This document shows positions 9,488-19,960 of a stretch of DNA of 64,000 bases, piece by piece. The notes below the pieces were generated by a model. The model had not been told where the DNA came from and did no database searches. It saw only the letters and a program-made list of their open reading frames with translations. Origin of the DNA: Pontibacterium granulatum. GTDB taxonomy: Bacteria > Pseudomonadota > Gammaproteobacteria > Pseudomonadales > Balneatricaceae. Positions within the stretch are counted from its first letter, which is position 1. Every line of letters begins with the position of its first letter. The stretch is from contig NZ_JASBRH010000017.1 in the NCBI RefSeq assembly GCF_029961155.1, forward strand, positions 1 through 64,000, given 5' to 3'. The translations under genes were made by a program, and so were the position numbers.

Positions 9488-10129
9488 TCAGCCGCGGTGA
9501 TCGGATACAAACGGGTTGCTGATGCGCTCACGACCAAACGTCGACATCGGACCGTGCCCCGGAATGAAATCCACATCGTCGCCCAACGGGAACAGCTTTT
9601 CACGGATGGAGGCGATCAGGGTTGAATGGTCGCCTTTCGGGAAATCTGTGCGGCCGATTGAACCCTGGAACAACACATCACCCACCATTGCCAACAAATC
9701 CCCCGGATGGAAGAACACCACATGGCCCGGGGTATGCCCCGGCGTGTGCAACACGCTCAGGTGTTGATTACCCACTTCGATGTCGTTGCCTTCATCCAGC
9801 CAACGATCCGGCTCAAACCCTTCCACCGGCGGAAATCCGAACATCGTGCACTGCTGGTCCAGGCCATCGATCCAGAATTTGTCGTCGATATGGGGACCTT
9901 CCACCGGCACCCCCGTGCGCTTGGCCAATTCAGCCGTACCACCAACATGGTCCAGGTGCGCATGGGTCAGCAGAATCTTCTCCAGCTCTACGCCCTCCTC
10001 CTCAACGGCCGCCAGTATGCGATCCACGTCACCGCCCGGATCAACCACCGCGGCTTTATTGGTTTCTTCACACCAGATCAGGGTGCAGTTCTGCTGAAAC
10101 GGGGTCACAGGAATAATTCGGAATTTCAT
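9488..10129 (-). CDS. MBL-fold metallohydrolase (glyoxalase II-like)
   Basis: A 213-residue metallo-beta-lactamase fold protein. [10 protein letters not shown] is the HxHxDH zinc motif. HTPGHTPGH supplies the next histidine, [13 protein letters not shown] the bridging aspartate and PGHG the last histidine. The pattern resembles YcbL-type hydrolases of the glyoxalase II branch. ATG at 10129 (MKFRIIPV) is the family-typical start; a longer in-frame start at 10177 adds 16 unconserved residues. The substrate is uncertain: glutathione thioesters or persulfides are possible, and no partner gene is adjacent. Confidence 0.9.
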   Translation of the reverse strand: MKFRIIPVTPFQQNCTLIWCEETNKAAVVDPGGDVDRILAAVEEEGVELEKILLTHAHLDHVGGTAELAKRTGVPVEGPHIDDKFWIDGLDQQCTMFGFPPVEGFEPDRWLDEGNDIEVGNQHLSVLHTPGHTPGHVVFFHPGDLLAMVGDVLFQGSIGRTDFPKGDHSTLIASIREKLFPLGDDVDFIPGHGPMSTFGRERISNPFVSDHRG

Positions 10130-10210
10130 AGAAATACGCTGCCTCACTGAAAGATAGCCCGAGTATATCAGAGGCAATTTGACGGCGGCACAACTGCAGC
10201 CCGCTTCCCG

Positions 10211-11101
10211 TCAATGCTTTTTCTGACGCAGGTCACGCCAGCCTTTGATCAGCTTGCGGCTGTAGCTCGGTGCAGGCTCACCGTAGGCTTTGGGCGCAAG
10301 ACGCCAGATCAGATCCATCAGGGCCTGCTCGCGCCGCTGTGCAGTCAACTCCAGGAGTGACAGGTCTTCAGCCCAGAAAAGCGATCGGTGGCTGGCGATG
10401 TACTCCAGCAGGATATGCAGGTCATGCAGCTGTCCCAGATACTCGCCCAGATCCTTCAGGCGTGCGCGCTGCGTTTTTTTACCGCGGGGAAACAGCAGTG
10501 ACACCTGATAATAAAAACGTTTCACCTCCTTACGCCACGCGTGCAACGCCTCTGCGTCCGGGTGCTGCTGAATCTGCAACCAGTGCCTGCGCCCCTGTCC
10601 ATACTCGGTTTCGATGGCAAGCATCAGAGCCTGATAATCGTAACGTTTCAGGCGCCAGTGGCGGGCTCTGTGCTGCAAACTGCGCAGCCGTTGCCGCGCC
10701 TGCCTGAGCGGCTGTGTACCAGCGGCGATGTCACAAGTCTGGCTGTAGTTTTTCGAAAAAGGCTCACGTAATCGGGCGCGACACTCCCTGTCCTCAACCT
10801 CTAGCAATAGCAGATCCACGGTATCCAACAGCACACGTGCATCGCGGCTACCGGACAGGGCACCCGCAAGTGCTTTGCTGTGGGCGTTGGCGTCAAAGTA
10901 GGCATGCTTTCCGATGGCGGGGCGGATCAGGCGCAAAAAGGCACGCATCCGTTTCATCCCGGTACGGGTATCGTGAATCACCTCATCCACGTCTGCTTCG
11001 GTCGCACCGGCCAGCATTTTATCCAGGCTATTCAAGTGCTTATCTACCGCCTTATGGGCTGCACCTCCCAACCGGGAAGACGCATGCAGTGCAATAGCCA
11101 T
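10211..11101 (-). CDS. CHAD domain protein
   Basis: A 296-residue, strongly basic, almost all-helical protein. It has the conserved-histidine segments of the CHAD family: VIHDTRTGMKRMRAFLRLIR near the N-terminus and ALHAWRKEVKRFYYQ, GEYLGQLHDL later. CHAD domains bind inorganic polyphosphate and are often found near polyP enzymes or fused to CYTH triphosphatase. Here there is no CYTH domain and no polyphosphate kinase nearby. GAGGT precedes the ATG. It is divergent from the YbaK gene with a 112-bp gap. Confidence 0.88.
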   Translation of the reverse strand: MAIALHASSRLGGAAHKAVDKHLNSLDKMLAGATEADVDEVIHDTRTGMKRMRAFLRLIRPAIGKHAYFDANAHSKALAGALSGSRDARVLLDTVDLLLLEVEDRECRARLREPFSKNYSQTCDIAAGTQPLRQARQRLRSLQHRARHWRLKRYDYQALMLAIETEYGQGRRHWLQIQQHPDAEALHAWRKEVKRFYYQVSLLFPRGKKTQRARLKDLGEYLGQLHDLHILLEYIASHRSLFWAEDLSLLELTAQRREQALMDLIWRLAPKAYGEPAPSYSRKLIKGWRDLRQKKH

Positions 11102-11213
11102 GGTCTACCTCACTTTCTGTTCACATCTCCTTTCAAGAATAGACCACCAGATGAGCTACACTGAGAGGTGCAGGAGCCCTAACTGGCAGGAGCCTCAAAC
11201 AGAGGTAAACCTC

Positions 11214-11678
11214 ATGTCCCTTGCGCCAACCATTCAGCGCTTCCTGGATAGTCAACACATCGCGTACAAGCGCGTTTTTCACCCTTACGCCGAAACCGCT
11301 ATGGGCTGTGCACTGGCAGCCAAAGTTCCCCCTAAACGGGTTGCAAAAGGTGTAGTGTTGAGAGACGACGAAGGCTTTGTGATGGCCGTTGTACCCGCCG
11401 ACCGCCAGGTCGACCTACGCGCTGTTAATCACTTTACCAATCGCCTGTTGACCACGGCCCGTCAGAACGATGTAAAAATCCTGTTCCGGGACTGTGCTCA
11501 GGGTGCCGTACCCAGCTTGGGCCAGACTTACAATCTGCCCGTCATCTGGGATGACCACCTCGGTGAAGAGCCTGAATGCTATCTCGAAGCGGGCGACCAC
11601 CGTGAACTGGTCCGCATGAGTCGGGACAGCTTCCTGGACTCCATGAAAAATCAGCCCCACGGCAGAATCAGCTACTGA
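11214..11678 (+). CDS. YbaK/EbsC-family aminoacyl-tRNA deacylase
   Basis: A 154-residue single-domain protein. The fold's markers are visible: an early HPYAETAMGCALAAKVPPKR segment, KGVVLRDDEGFVMAVVPADR with the catalytic-lysine region, and GAVPSLGQTYNLPVIWDD near the C-terminus. This family hydrolyses misacylated tRNAs in trans (YbaK, ProX and relatives). The subgroup here is not certain, so the amino acid cleared cannot be named. ATG at 11214 has AGAGGT upstream; the frame stays open further left without conserved sequence. Confidence 0.85.
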   Translation: MSLAPTIQRFLDSQHIAYKRVFHPYAETAMGCALAAKVPPKRVAKGVVLRDDEGFVMAVVPADRQVDLRAVNHFTNRLLTTARQNDVKILFRDCAQGAVPSLGQTYNLPVIWDDHLGEEPECYLEAGDHRELVRMSRDSFLDSMKNQPHGRISY

Positions 11679-11703
11679 TTCTTTGCCTCCACATAGCCCT
11701 CTT

Positions 11704-11736
11704 GTAAGCGGCGACACTCCGGTCGTCGCTTACTTT
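11704..11736 (+). terminator. probable terminator after YbaK gene
   Basis: GTAAGCGGCGAC (11704-11715) and GTCGTCGCTTAC (11722-11733) form a 12-bp stem with one mismatch, followed by TTTAAT. It lies 25 bases after the YbaK stop codon. The short T run makes this a moderate call. Confidence 0.55.
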
Positions 11737-11817
11737 AATCCCTGTTTCACTTTACAGCGCCAGCGGATTTCCGCATAAATGGAAGAACTCCCCAGCCAAG
11801 CGGAAGGATGCGGCAGC

Positions 11818-12078
11818 ATGAAAAAACTCAAACACGAAGCGGACCTGGTGCGCCAGGCATTAGTGGTCGGATCGGTTTACTTTGAAAAACGTGGTGCGGG
11901 CAAGTTTGAGCCCACTGACAGCGCCAACAGCAAGATCACGGCCCTTTACCGTTTGCTGGTCAATGACGGTCTGATTCATCCCCTGGCAAAAGACCAGGAG
12001 AACGAACCTAATATGAAACACAAACTGGCGATCTGGATGGAGAAACAGCTACCCGAAGGACATGCACTAAAAAGCTAA
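11818..12078 (+). CDS. DUF5062 family protein
   Basis: An 86-residue small soluble protein starting MKKLKHEADLVRQALVVGS. The ending MKHKLAIWMEKQLPEGHALK resembles the DUF5062 family I know from Vibrio and Shewanella. No function is established. The start at 11818 is chosen because GGAAGGA lies upstream and the family begins with MKK; an earlier in-frame ATG at 11779 adds 13 unconserved residues. It appears to be a single-gene unit, with a possible stem-loop 12 bases after the stop. Confidence 0.72.
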   Translation: MKKLKHEADLVRQALVVGSVYFEKRGAGKFEPTDSANSKITALYRLLVNDGLIHPLAKDQENEPNMKHKLAIWMEKQLPEGHALKS

Positions 12079-12090
12079 CCGCGTTAAGGG

Positions 12091-12121
12091 CCAAAGAGGC
12101 GCACGCTCTGAACCTCTTTGG
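12091..12121 (+). terminator. inverted repeat after DUF5062 gene
   Basis: CCAAAGAGG (12091-12099) and CCTCTTTGG (12113-12121) form a perfect 9-bp stem. There is no following T run, so it could be a weak terminator or a 3'-end stabiliser. Confidence 0.45.
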
Positions 12122-12620
12122 CTATCCCCGCTCTCTTTAGAGGCGCTTTCGAAGAAAGCCTGAATCCTCAATGGCCACCCGGCCAGGCTACCAAAAAGAT
12201 TTAATATCCCACTGCGAAAAATCCCGGCGCCGTCATCCAGCACCTTAGATGATCGGCTCAATTCTGCCTCACAATAGGCACCTTATACGGTTAAACGATC
12301 ACGCCTGGTTTGACAGTCACTGTACGTTCCACAATGTCCTCACCGTGTACATCCAATCTCCAGTTTGCTTCTCCTGAATGACAGTCAACGCCTGAACCCT
12401 GCAGGAATTACTTCGAAACTCCGACTCAGCTTTTGAAATATGCCGCGGCTCTGATTTTAAGTGTTATTGCTACGACGAATTTCTGAAATGTTTACTTTTC
12501 AAACAGCCGTTTACCGAAAATCTGTTGTAAAGCCAAATTCACTGAAACATAATCGCCTCATCGCTTAGCTGTAACGTTGCGATAACGAATTCTCCCCGCA
12601 GGGACATAACGGGAGATCCA
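12122..12620. other. intergenic region with no recognised gene
   Basis: About 500 bases between the DUF5062 gene and the thiC terminator. No frame with coding character was found on either strand. TGACAGTCA occurs twice, at 12311-12319 and 12379-12387, without other support. Nothing else structured was recognised. Confidence 0.5.
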
Positions 12621-12625
12621 CACAC

Positions 12626-12655
12626 AAAAAAGCCGCCCATAGGGGCGGCTTTTTT
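12626..12655 (-). terminator. rho-independent terminator of thiD-thiC
   Basis: GCCGCCC (12632-12638) pairs with GGGCGGC (12643-12649), flanked by A6 on one side and T6 on the other, so it can work in both directions. It lies just past the thiC stop. Confidence 0.9.
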
Positions 12656-12669
12656 GCTTTTAGAGCGAT

Positions 12670-14571
<1,902 letters not shown>

Positions 14572-14592
14572 TTATTGCACCCTGTCTGCCAA

Positions 14593-15414
14593 TCAATGCC
14601 GCCAAAACGCATGGAAGTGATGCACCGGTCCATGACCACTGCCCACCTCAAGCGTATCGGCTACCGCGATTGCATCGGAAATATACTGCTTGGCCTGCTC
14701 TACTGCCGCTAACGGCAGCTCACCCTTCGCCAGCAGTGCGGCGATCGCAGACGCTAATGTACATCCCGTACCGTGGGTATTTTTTGTGTTGATTCGTTTG
14801 GTGTTCAGCGTGATGCACTGCTCACCGTCAAAGAAGATATCGGGGCTCTGTTCACTGTCATTCAGGTGCCCGCCTTTCAGCAGCACCGCACCCGGCCCCA
14901 GCGCTTTCAAGTCCCGCACCATCTGCTCCATACCCGCCAGATCATCCGGCTCGTCGCAGCCCAAAATTGCAGCGGCTTCCGGTAGATTAGGTGTAATCAG
15001 GGTTGCCAGTGGAATCAGTTCCGACACCAGCGCGGATACCGCATCGGCCCGCAGCAACGCATCACCTCCCTTGGAGAGCATGACCGGGTCGACCACCAGC
15101 TTGACCTGGGGTTGGCCACGCAGGAATTCAGCCACCGCCGAAACGATACTGGCATCACCCAGCATGCCGGTTTTCACCGCATTTACATTGAGGTCGTCAA
15201 AAACGGTTTCCAGTTGCTGTTGGATAAACGGTACCGGCACCGGATGAATCGCACGCACTTCGCGGGTATTTTGCGCCGTCAGCGCAGTAATGACCGATGC
15301 GCCATAGGCACCCAGCGCAGAAAACGTCTTGAGATCCGCTTGGATACCCGCGCCACCACCGGAATCGGAACCCGCGATGGTCAGGGCAATGGGGGTTTGG
15401 GAAGAATGGGACAT
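14593..15414 (-). CDS. thiD: hydroxymethylpyrimidine (phosphomethylpyrimidine) kinase
   Basis: A 273-residue ribokinase-fold kinase. It phosphorylates HMP and HMP-P to HMP-PP, the step after Thi[21 protein letters not shown] is the signature N-terminus. VKTGML and VVDPVM form the substrate pocket, and the anion hole with catalytic cysteine is in [18 protein letters not shown] at 15414 is chosen because GGAGGT lies six bases upstream; TTG three bases earlier is too close to it. It is the first gene downstream of the TPP riboswitch, so the order here is thiD then thiC. Confidence 0.96.
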   Translation of the reverse strand: MSHSSQTPIALTIAGSDSGGGAGIQADLKTFSALGAYGASVITALTAQNTREVRAIHPVPVPFIQQQLETVFDDLNVNAVKTGMLGDASIVSAVAEFLRGQPQVKLVVDPVMLSKGGDALLRADAVSALVSELIPLATLITPNLPEAAAILGCDEPDDLAGMEQMVRDLKALGPGAVLLKGGHLNDSEQSPDIFFDGEQCITLNTKRINTKNTHGTGCTLASAIAALLAKGELPLAAVEQAKQYISDAIAVADTLEVGSGHGPVHHFHAFWRH

Positions 15415-15491
15415 CAACGCACCTCCAGATCAGTTCGGAAGGCTACGCAGTTGCCTGAAAAATGGTTTGCCAAATACATTATCAATCTCGA

Positions 15492-15566
15492 TTTCCTACG
15501 CCGGTGTTAACCGGATCAGGTTCAGCGGGTTTACTCTCAGCCCTCGCAACTGCAGGGGCACCCCGA
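15492..15566 (-). promoter_or_regulatory. TPP riboswitch (THI element)
   Basis: Read leftward the segment contains the conserved THI-box parts: GGGGTGCCC at the start, the core GGGCTGAGA, and CTGAACCTGATCCGG before the closing helix with ACACCGGCGTAGG. It lies about 80 bases upstream of the thiD start. Binding of thiamine pyrophosphate would reduce expression of thiD-thiC. A weak promoter, GTGACA (15593-15598) and TAATGT (15572-15577) with a 15-bp spacer, lies just upstream. Confidence 0.96.
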
Positions 15567-15880
15567 CCAAGACATTAAGCGCTAAGTGTATGTGTCACCC
15601 ACCAGGCTTGTCCACTCTGCCAGCATATTTCAATGCAAACAGCTGCGTATAGGTCCAGATTCCGGGAATGACTCTGTACCAAACACACCGGTGTGACGCT
15701 CTATGAATACGGCTCCGAAGCCATAAACATAGATTTCAGCTCTGCAGCCTCCAGCAGGGCTCGTGTTTTCGCACTGCACTAATAAAAATGACGGATATGA
15801 AATAATTCAATACAAATACCTGTTTAAATAACCATGAGGCATTAGAAGCACATTTTCTTATGCCATATTGATCAAAACAC
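15567..15880. other. intergenic region between thi riboswitch and sRNA promoter
   Basis: About 310 bases without a plausible protein-coding frame. Apart from the candidate thi promoter at its left end, nothing specific was recognised. The last ~80 bases are AT-rich and lead into the small-RNA promoter. Confidence 0.5.
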
Positions 15881-15881
15881 A

Positions 15882-15940
15882 GGAAAAATTAAGAATTTTT
15901 CCTATATCAACCGAGATACCGCCGAGCCATAATAAGTCTC
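15882..15940 (+). promoter_or_regulatory. activator-type promoter of first GGA-rich sRNA
   Basis: A palindromic box TAAGAATTTTTCCTA (15890-15904) lies inside a larger symmetric element GGAAAAATT-AAG-AATTTTTCC (15882-15902). It is followed by a weak -35 region and a -10 CATAAT (15928-15933). The box resembles the GacA/LetA sites (TAAG-N6-CTTA) that drive rsm/csr RNAs. It is about 36 bases upstream of the -10, the same as in the second promoter at 16153-16209. Confidence 0.72.
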
Positions 15941-16090
15941 GTGGATCTCCTGTTCATGGAACGAATATATCGGATGGCATAGGAAAGCAGAACGGACTGG
16001 CAGGACGCCGATAGCTGGACGCTCAAGGATTTATTGCACGGATTAGGATTGCCAATGAAGGGCGCTTCGACGGATCGAGGCGCCCTTTTT
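15941..16090 (+). ncRNA. Rsm/CsrB-type regulatory sRNA, copy 1
   Basis: An RNA of about 150 nt, from a start near 15941 (7 bases after CATAAT) to T5 at 16086-16090. It contains eleven GGA triplets, most in AGGA, TGGA or CGGA contexts. No protein-coding frame is apparent. The terminator stem GGGCGC/GCGCCC (16060-16065 with 16080-16085) has an inner TCGA/TCGA helix that shows a GGA in its loop. Such GGA-dense RNAs (CsrB/C, RsmX/Y/Z) bind several dimers of the translational regulator CsrA/RsmA and relieve its repression. The first 27 nt are identical to copy 2. No csrA or gacA gene is in the window. Confidence 0.85.
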
Positions 16091-16152
16091 CGTTTCTGGC
16101 TTCCGGCCTGTCACACGACCTTTCTCCTGCTGCGACTTAAGTCTAATTTCCT

Positions 16153-16209
16153 GAAAATTAGGAATTTTTCCTATATATCCCAACCCACCGCTTCAGCATA
16201 ATGCGTCTT
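16153..16209 (+). promoter_or_regulatory. activator-type promoter of second GGA-rich sRNA
   Basis: TAGGAATTTTTCCTA (16159-16173) is a near-perfect palindrome, differing at one base from the box of the first promoter. The -10 CATAAT (16197-16202) sits at the same distance from the box, and the same seven-base gap precedes the conserved RNA 5' end. No good -35 hexamer is present, which fits an activator-dependent promoter. Confidence 0.72.
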
Positions 16210-16395
16210 GTGGATCTCCTGTTCATGGAACGAATAGCAAGGAAGGCCTAGACAAGCGAAAGGGAAGGCATGATGCCGCGGCTGGAAGCCAGGTTGATTC
16301 GGATCCCCTAACCGGATTTGAACAACTCATCGCACGGAAAATGGAAGCCAACGAGGGGGGCGTCTCAAGGGAACTGAGCGCCCCCTTCACTTTTT
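16210..16395 (+). ncRNA. Rsm/CsrB-type regulatory sRNA, copy 2
   Basis: An RNA of about 185 nt with ten GGA triplets and no coding frame. Its first 27 nt (16210-16236) are identical to copy 1; the rest has diverged in sequence but keeps the GGA spacing style. The 3' stem GGGGGCG..CTCA/TGAGCGCCCCC (16356-16367 with 16375-16385) carries GGA in the loop and is followed by a T-rich end. The tandem arrangement suggests an old duplication. It ends just before the convergent EamA gene. Confidence 0.83.
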
Positions 16396-16418
16396 CTGCC
16401 GTTCGGCAATGAATTACC

Positions 16419-17348
16419 CTACTGCCCCAGCGAAAACATCGCGATCGCAACCAGCATCAGGCTCGACGCGGCAAAGCGCTGCATAAACACCGAACGCGCA
16501 GGCATCTTCTCCGCATATTTGAAACCCATCCAGGTCAAAAAGACACCCAGCAAGATCGAAACTACCCCCCGGCTTGATTGCACGATACCGCCAAACACCA
16601 CGCCGATCTCCGCAAAGCAGGCAAACAAGCACACCATCGCCAACAGCCAGGTCAACGCAGACGGAGCACTCTGAAGCAGCAGTTGCTTGTCCTTCAAACC
16701 CGGATAGAACAGCACACTCAGAACCCCGCAGATCACGTAACAGAGACAGACTCCCACCGCAGCGGCATGAATCAACGACAGCGGTTCCAAGCTGCGCATG
16801 GTATAGAGGATCGAGAGATCCGACAGGGCATACCCCACACAAGCCAGCACCACCCAGAGTAGAGCCGACAGGCTGATGCGACCGCCACTGGCACTCAACC
16901 AGATCGCCCCCAACGCACACAGGGCAATCGCCAGCCATTGCACCCACTGATAGCTCTCACCAAACCAAAACAGCCCCATGGTCGCCAGCACCAGCACCTT
17001 TAGCCCCAACAGCGGGCTTACCCGTGAAGCTTCAGATGCACGGATCGCCTTGAACAGGGAGATCTGTCCCACGCAATAAAAGAACGTAGTACAGAGCAAC
17101 GGTCCGATGTAATCACTTACGCTGAGCAGCTTGGGGTGCCAGAGAAACGGCAGGACCAACAGACACACACCACCCAATACCAGATGCATCAGGATCAGCA
17201 GGGTCAGCGGGGTTGCCCTGTACTGCAGGATAAACTGTGCAGAAAAGACGTAGGAGATCGACTGCATCAGGGCAGCAGCAAAGCCGTAGAGAACACCGGA
17301 TAACATAAGCTGTAGGTTTGGAAGACCCAAAAGAAAAGAAGCCGGCAT
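16419..17348 (-). CDS. EamA/DMT-family transporter
   Basis: A 309-residue protein with about ten hydrophobic segments and two repeated EamA-like halves. The usual proline-glycine features appear in SRVSPLLGLKVLV and FWFGESYQWVQWLA. ATG at 17348 has GGGAG eight bases upstream; the frame stays open to 17474 but that part overlaps the preceding glycosyltransferase gene. DMT-family members export metabolites or amino acids; no substrate can be named. It is the last gene of a leftward run that starts with another EamA gene at 21.7 kb. Confidence 0.82.
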   Translation of the reverse strand: MPASFLLGLPNLQLMLSGVLYGFAAALMQSISYVFSAQFILQYRATPLTLLILMHLVLGGVCLLVLPFLWHPKLLSVSDYIGPLLCTTFFYCVGQISLFKAIRASEASRVSPLLGLKVLVLATMGLFWFGESYQWVQWLAIALCALGAIWLSASGGRISLSALLWVVLACVGYALSDLSILYTMRSLEPLSLIHAAAVGVCLCYVICGVLSVLFYPGLKDKQLLLQSAPSALTWLLAMVCLFACFAEIGVVFGGIVQSSRGVVSILLGVFLTWMGFKYAEKMPARSVFMQRFAASSLMLVAIAMFSLGQ

Positions 17349-17386
17349 TGTGCCAGCTCCCGATTGGTTTGGGCAAATGAACGGTA

Positions 17387-18424
17387 TCAGACGCCGACGA
17401 CGATCCCCGGCTCGTTCTGCCACAGCCGTTTTGCCAGCACATCGGCACTTTCGCCACAACCACTGGCAATCCACTGCGCCAACTGCCCGGCGACATCCGG
17501 GTTCATGCGCGGCTCAGGTTGCGGCAGTTCCAGCCAGTCACTGAGCAGCGCTTCGTCGTAATCCCTGGCGATAGTTGCCAGTCCCAGCTCATCCAGCACA
17601 TGGGCGTTGGATTGCTGCTCCACCTGCCCTTTGACCGGCATGGAAAATACCTTTTTACCCAACTGCAGCGCTTCGCTGATCAGACCAAAACCACAGTTGG
17701 TTACCACACCGCTGCAGCTGGAGAGGTCACGCTGGAAGCCTTCACGGGAAAACGGCATGAAGTAGAGGTTGTCACGCTGATAAGGTTCATCAATCGCGCA
17801 ATAGATGTAAAAACGGTAATCGGTGATCCCGGCAAAGCGGGTTTCCAGCTCCTCAATGGGATTCACCGGCAGATAGACCAGCACCTTATCCTGTTCTACC
17901 GATGGCTCAAAAAGGGGCGGCTGAATCAGCGGTGGCAGGACCGGATAATCGTAATGGTGCCAGTGCACACCGATGGCCGTCTTGGCGGGTGCAAACAGCT
18001 GGATCAGGCGAGACAGCACATGGTGGTTATGACCCGGTATCGGGTAACAAAGCGCATACTGATGCGCGATGCCGACCGACGGTACCCCTTTACGTTTAGC
18101 CGCCCAGGCGGTAACGGGCTCAAAGTCGGTGATCACCAGATCGTAGCTGCTCAGGTCGAGGGCATTGGCATCCCGCCAGCAGCGCAAAACATTGTTCTTA
18201 CGCAGGGTATCCCAGACCTTTACCTGGCCGTCACGCTGCACGAAGGTGAGCCCTTCACGCGTCAGGTAATCGCCAAACGGTTCCATATTGAACAGCTGAT
18301 CCGCCGGGCGGCCGCTGAACAGGTAGTCCACTTCCACACCGGCGGCTTTCAACGCAGGTGCCATCACGCGCGCACGGGTAATATGCCCATTACCTGTCGC
18401 CTGTACCCCGTAAAGAACTCGCAT
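17387..18424 (-). CDS. MJ1255/VC2487-type glycosyltransferase-like protein
   Basis: A 345-residue GT-B-fold protein resembling the MJ1255/VC2487 family. Features include the N-terminal GVQATGNGHITRARVMAPAL glycine/histidine loop, YDLVITDFEPVTAWAAKRKG, and late in the protein VVTNCGFGLISEALQLGKKV, which matches a UDP-sugar binding loop. Reaction and acceptor are not known. It begins 4 bases after the PAP2 phosphatase stop. That pairing suggests a role on a lipid-linked sugar, by inference. Confidence 0.82.
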   Translation of the reverse strand: MRVLYGVQATGNGHITRARVMAPALKAAGVEVDYLFSGRPADQLFNMEPFGDYLTREGLTFVQRDGQVKVWDTLRKNNVLRCWRDANALDLSSYDLVITDFEPVTAWAAKRKGVPSVGIAHQYALCYPIPGHNHHVLSRLIQLFAPAKTAIGVHWHHYDYPVLPPLIQPPLFEPSVEQDKVLVYLPVNPIEELETRFAGITDYRFYIYCAIDEPYQRDNLYFMPFSREGFQRDLSSCSGVVTNCGFGLISEALQLGKKVFSMPVKGQVEQQSNAHVLDELGLATIARDYDEALLSDWLELPQPEPRMNPDVAGQLAQWIASGCGESADVLAKRLWQNEPGIVVGV

Positions 18425-18428
18425 ACGA

Positions 18429-18956
18429 TCAGATTCCGAATAGACTCAGCGCCACCACCGCACAACTCACACCGAGTACGGCACCGGCAGCGATGTCGGT
18501 TGGGTAGTGCACCCCCAACATCACGCGCGACAGGCCGATCAATACAGCAATGCTGTAGCTCAACTCCAGCATGGATGGGTAGAAGTGGCTGAAAACAGTT
18601 GCAAAGACAAAGGCCGCAGCAGCGTGACCGGATGGGAAGCTGAACTTGTCGGACGGTACGATAAACGCGTCAAAGTTGTCGAAGCGGTGACACGGACGGT
18701 CCCGCTTGATGGTGTTCTTGAGAACCAGATAGAGTGGCAGCTCAATTACAAAGGCCAGCAGACCGGCCATCAGGAACGCTTCACCGTCCTGCACTTCCAG
18801 CAGGGCCAGGGAGAGGCCAAGCGCCAGATACAGGCCTCCGTCACCCAGGCGGGAGATCAGGCGACTGATGGTTGCCAGGCGTGGCATCTGGGTGAAGCCG
18901 TGACACCAGTAGAAAGCAATGGCGTCGTAGCTGGTAATTTTGCGCAGGGTATTCAT
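18429..18956 (-). CDS. PAP2-family membrane phosphatase
   Basis: A 175-residue membrane protein. The three acid-phosphatase motifs are present: KRDRPCHR, PSGHA and SRVMLGVHYPTD, with the catalytic histidines in the second and third. About five hydrophobic segments surround them. ATG at 18956 (MNTLRK) has GGTGG upstream and is preferred to a TTG 12 bases earlier. Family members remove phosphate from lipids such as undecaprenyl pyrophosphate or phosphatidic acid. It is tightly coupled to the glycosyltransferase downstream. Confidence 0.9.
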   Translation of the reverse strand: MNTLRKITSYDAIAFYWCHGFTQMPRLATISRLISRLGDGGLYLALGLSLALLEVQDGEAFLMAGLLAFVIELPLYLVLKNTIKRDRPCHRFDNFDAFIVPSDKFSFPSGHAAAAFVFATVFSHFYPSMLELSYSIAVLIGLSRVMLGVHYPTDIAAGAVLGVSCAVVALSLFGI

Positions 18957-19043
18957 GGCTGCCACCAAATATAACCTTGTGTATTTGGTGAGCAGTGTGG
19001 TTCACACAGGTGACAGTCCGGTGAATCCCTTCTTACGCTTTGA

Positions 19044-19949
19044 TTACAGGTTATCCAACAACCAGTTAGCGGCGATATCAACCAGCTTATCGGTACGCAG
19101 CCAGGGCACCATGTGCCCGGAGCGCTCCATTTCCAGCAGCTCAAACGGGTGTTTGCACTGCTCCACCACCCGTTTTGAGTACATCAGCGGCAACACTTCA
19201 TCACGGTCGCCGTGGATGATTGCACTCCTGAACGGATACACTCGCTTCAGCACGCCACAGGTTTGGGAAAACACACTGGAGAGGGTACGCAGGGGATAGT
19301 CGAACACCACCAGCGGGTCATTGTTGATCTCCTCACCGGCAGGATGACTGGCCAGCAGCAGTTCGAAGTCGACAAACGTCCGCAGTGGCACTTTCAGTAA
19401 CGGGAAGAACATGGCGCTGGCATGGGTCCACTGCCAACCCATCTGATGCACAAAGTCCGGGGCGATATCCGGCAGCAGCAACGTACCGCACAGGACCGCG
19501 TTCAGACGCTCGTCCTGCTCCGCTGCCGCCAGCCCCAGCAAAGCACCTATAGAGTAACCAAACACCGCAAACGGGCCATCAAAACGCTGCTGCAGATGAT
19601 CGATTAACTGGGAAACGTAGTCACATACCTGAGGCACTGTGTACAGGCCGCGTGGCCCACCGGAATAACCGTGCCCCGGCAGGTCGATACCCACCACATT
19701 GAAACCACGCGCGCTGAGTTTTCCCAGCATCTCGGCGTACAGTTCACAGTAGGTTCCGATGCCCGGCAGGAAAATAACCGTTGGCGCCGCCACGTCATAT
19801 TCGTACAGTTCGCAGTGCACCCCATCGCTGCCCAGCCGGAAGGCCTGGCGTTTCTCCAGCCAGGGCTGTAGTTGTAGTTTATCCCGCAGGCGTTCCCGAT
19901 CCTCACTTCCTTCCTGCGTCAGCGCCGCGTGGCGTACACGTACGTTCAT
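19044..19949 (-). CDS. alpha/beta hydrolase (lysophospholipase-like)
   Basis: A 301-residue alpha/beta hydrolase. The oxyanion segment FLPGIGTYCELYAE precedes DLPGHGYSGGPRG. The nucleophile elbow is GYSIG near residue 149, and the late IIHGDRDEVLP and SGHM supply acid and histidine. It resembles monoacylglycerol lipase or lysophospholipase types. AGGAAC precedes the ATG. It follows mutM by 11 bases in the same direction. Substrate unknown. Confidence 0.86.
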   Translation of the reverse strand: MNVRVRHAALTQEGSEDRERLRDKLQLQPWLEKRQAFRLGSDGVHCELYEYDVAAPTVIFLPGIGTYCELYAEMLGKLSARGFNVVGIDLPGHGYSGGPRGLYTVPQVCDYVSQLIDHLQQRFDGPFAVFGYSIGALLGLAAAEQDERLNAVLCGTLLLPDIAPDFVHQMGWQWTHASAMFFPLLKVPLRTFVDFELLLASHPAGEEINNDPLVVFDYPLRTLSSVFSQTCGVLKRVYPFRSAIIHGDRDEVLPLMYSKRVVEQCKHPFELLEMERSGHMVPWLRTDKLVDIAANWLLDNL

Positions 19950-19960
19950 ATGTTCAGTTC

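Noticed and set aside
12311-12387. TGACAGTCA repeated twice in the DUF5062-thiC gap
   Set aside because: Nine-base repeats 68 bp apart without symmetry, promoter or gene context are not enough for a call.
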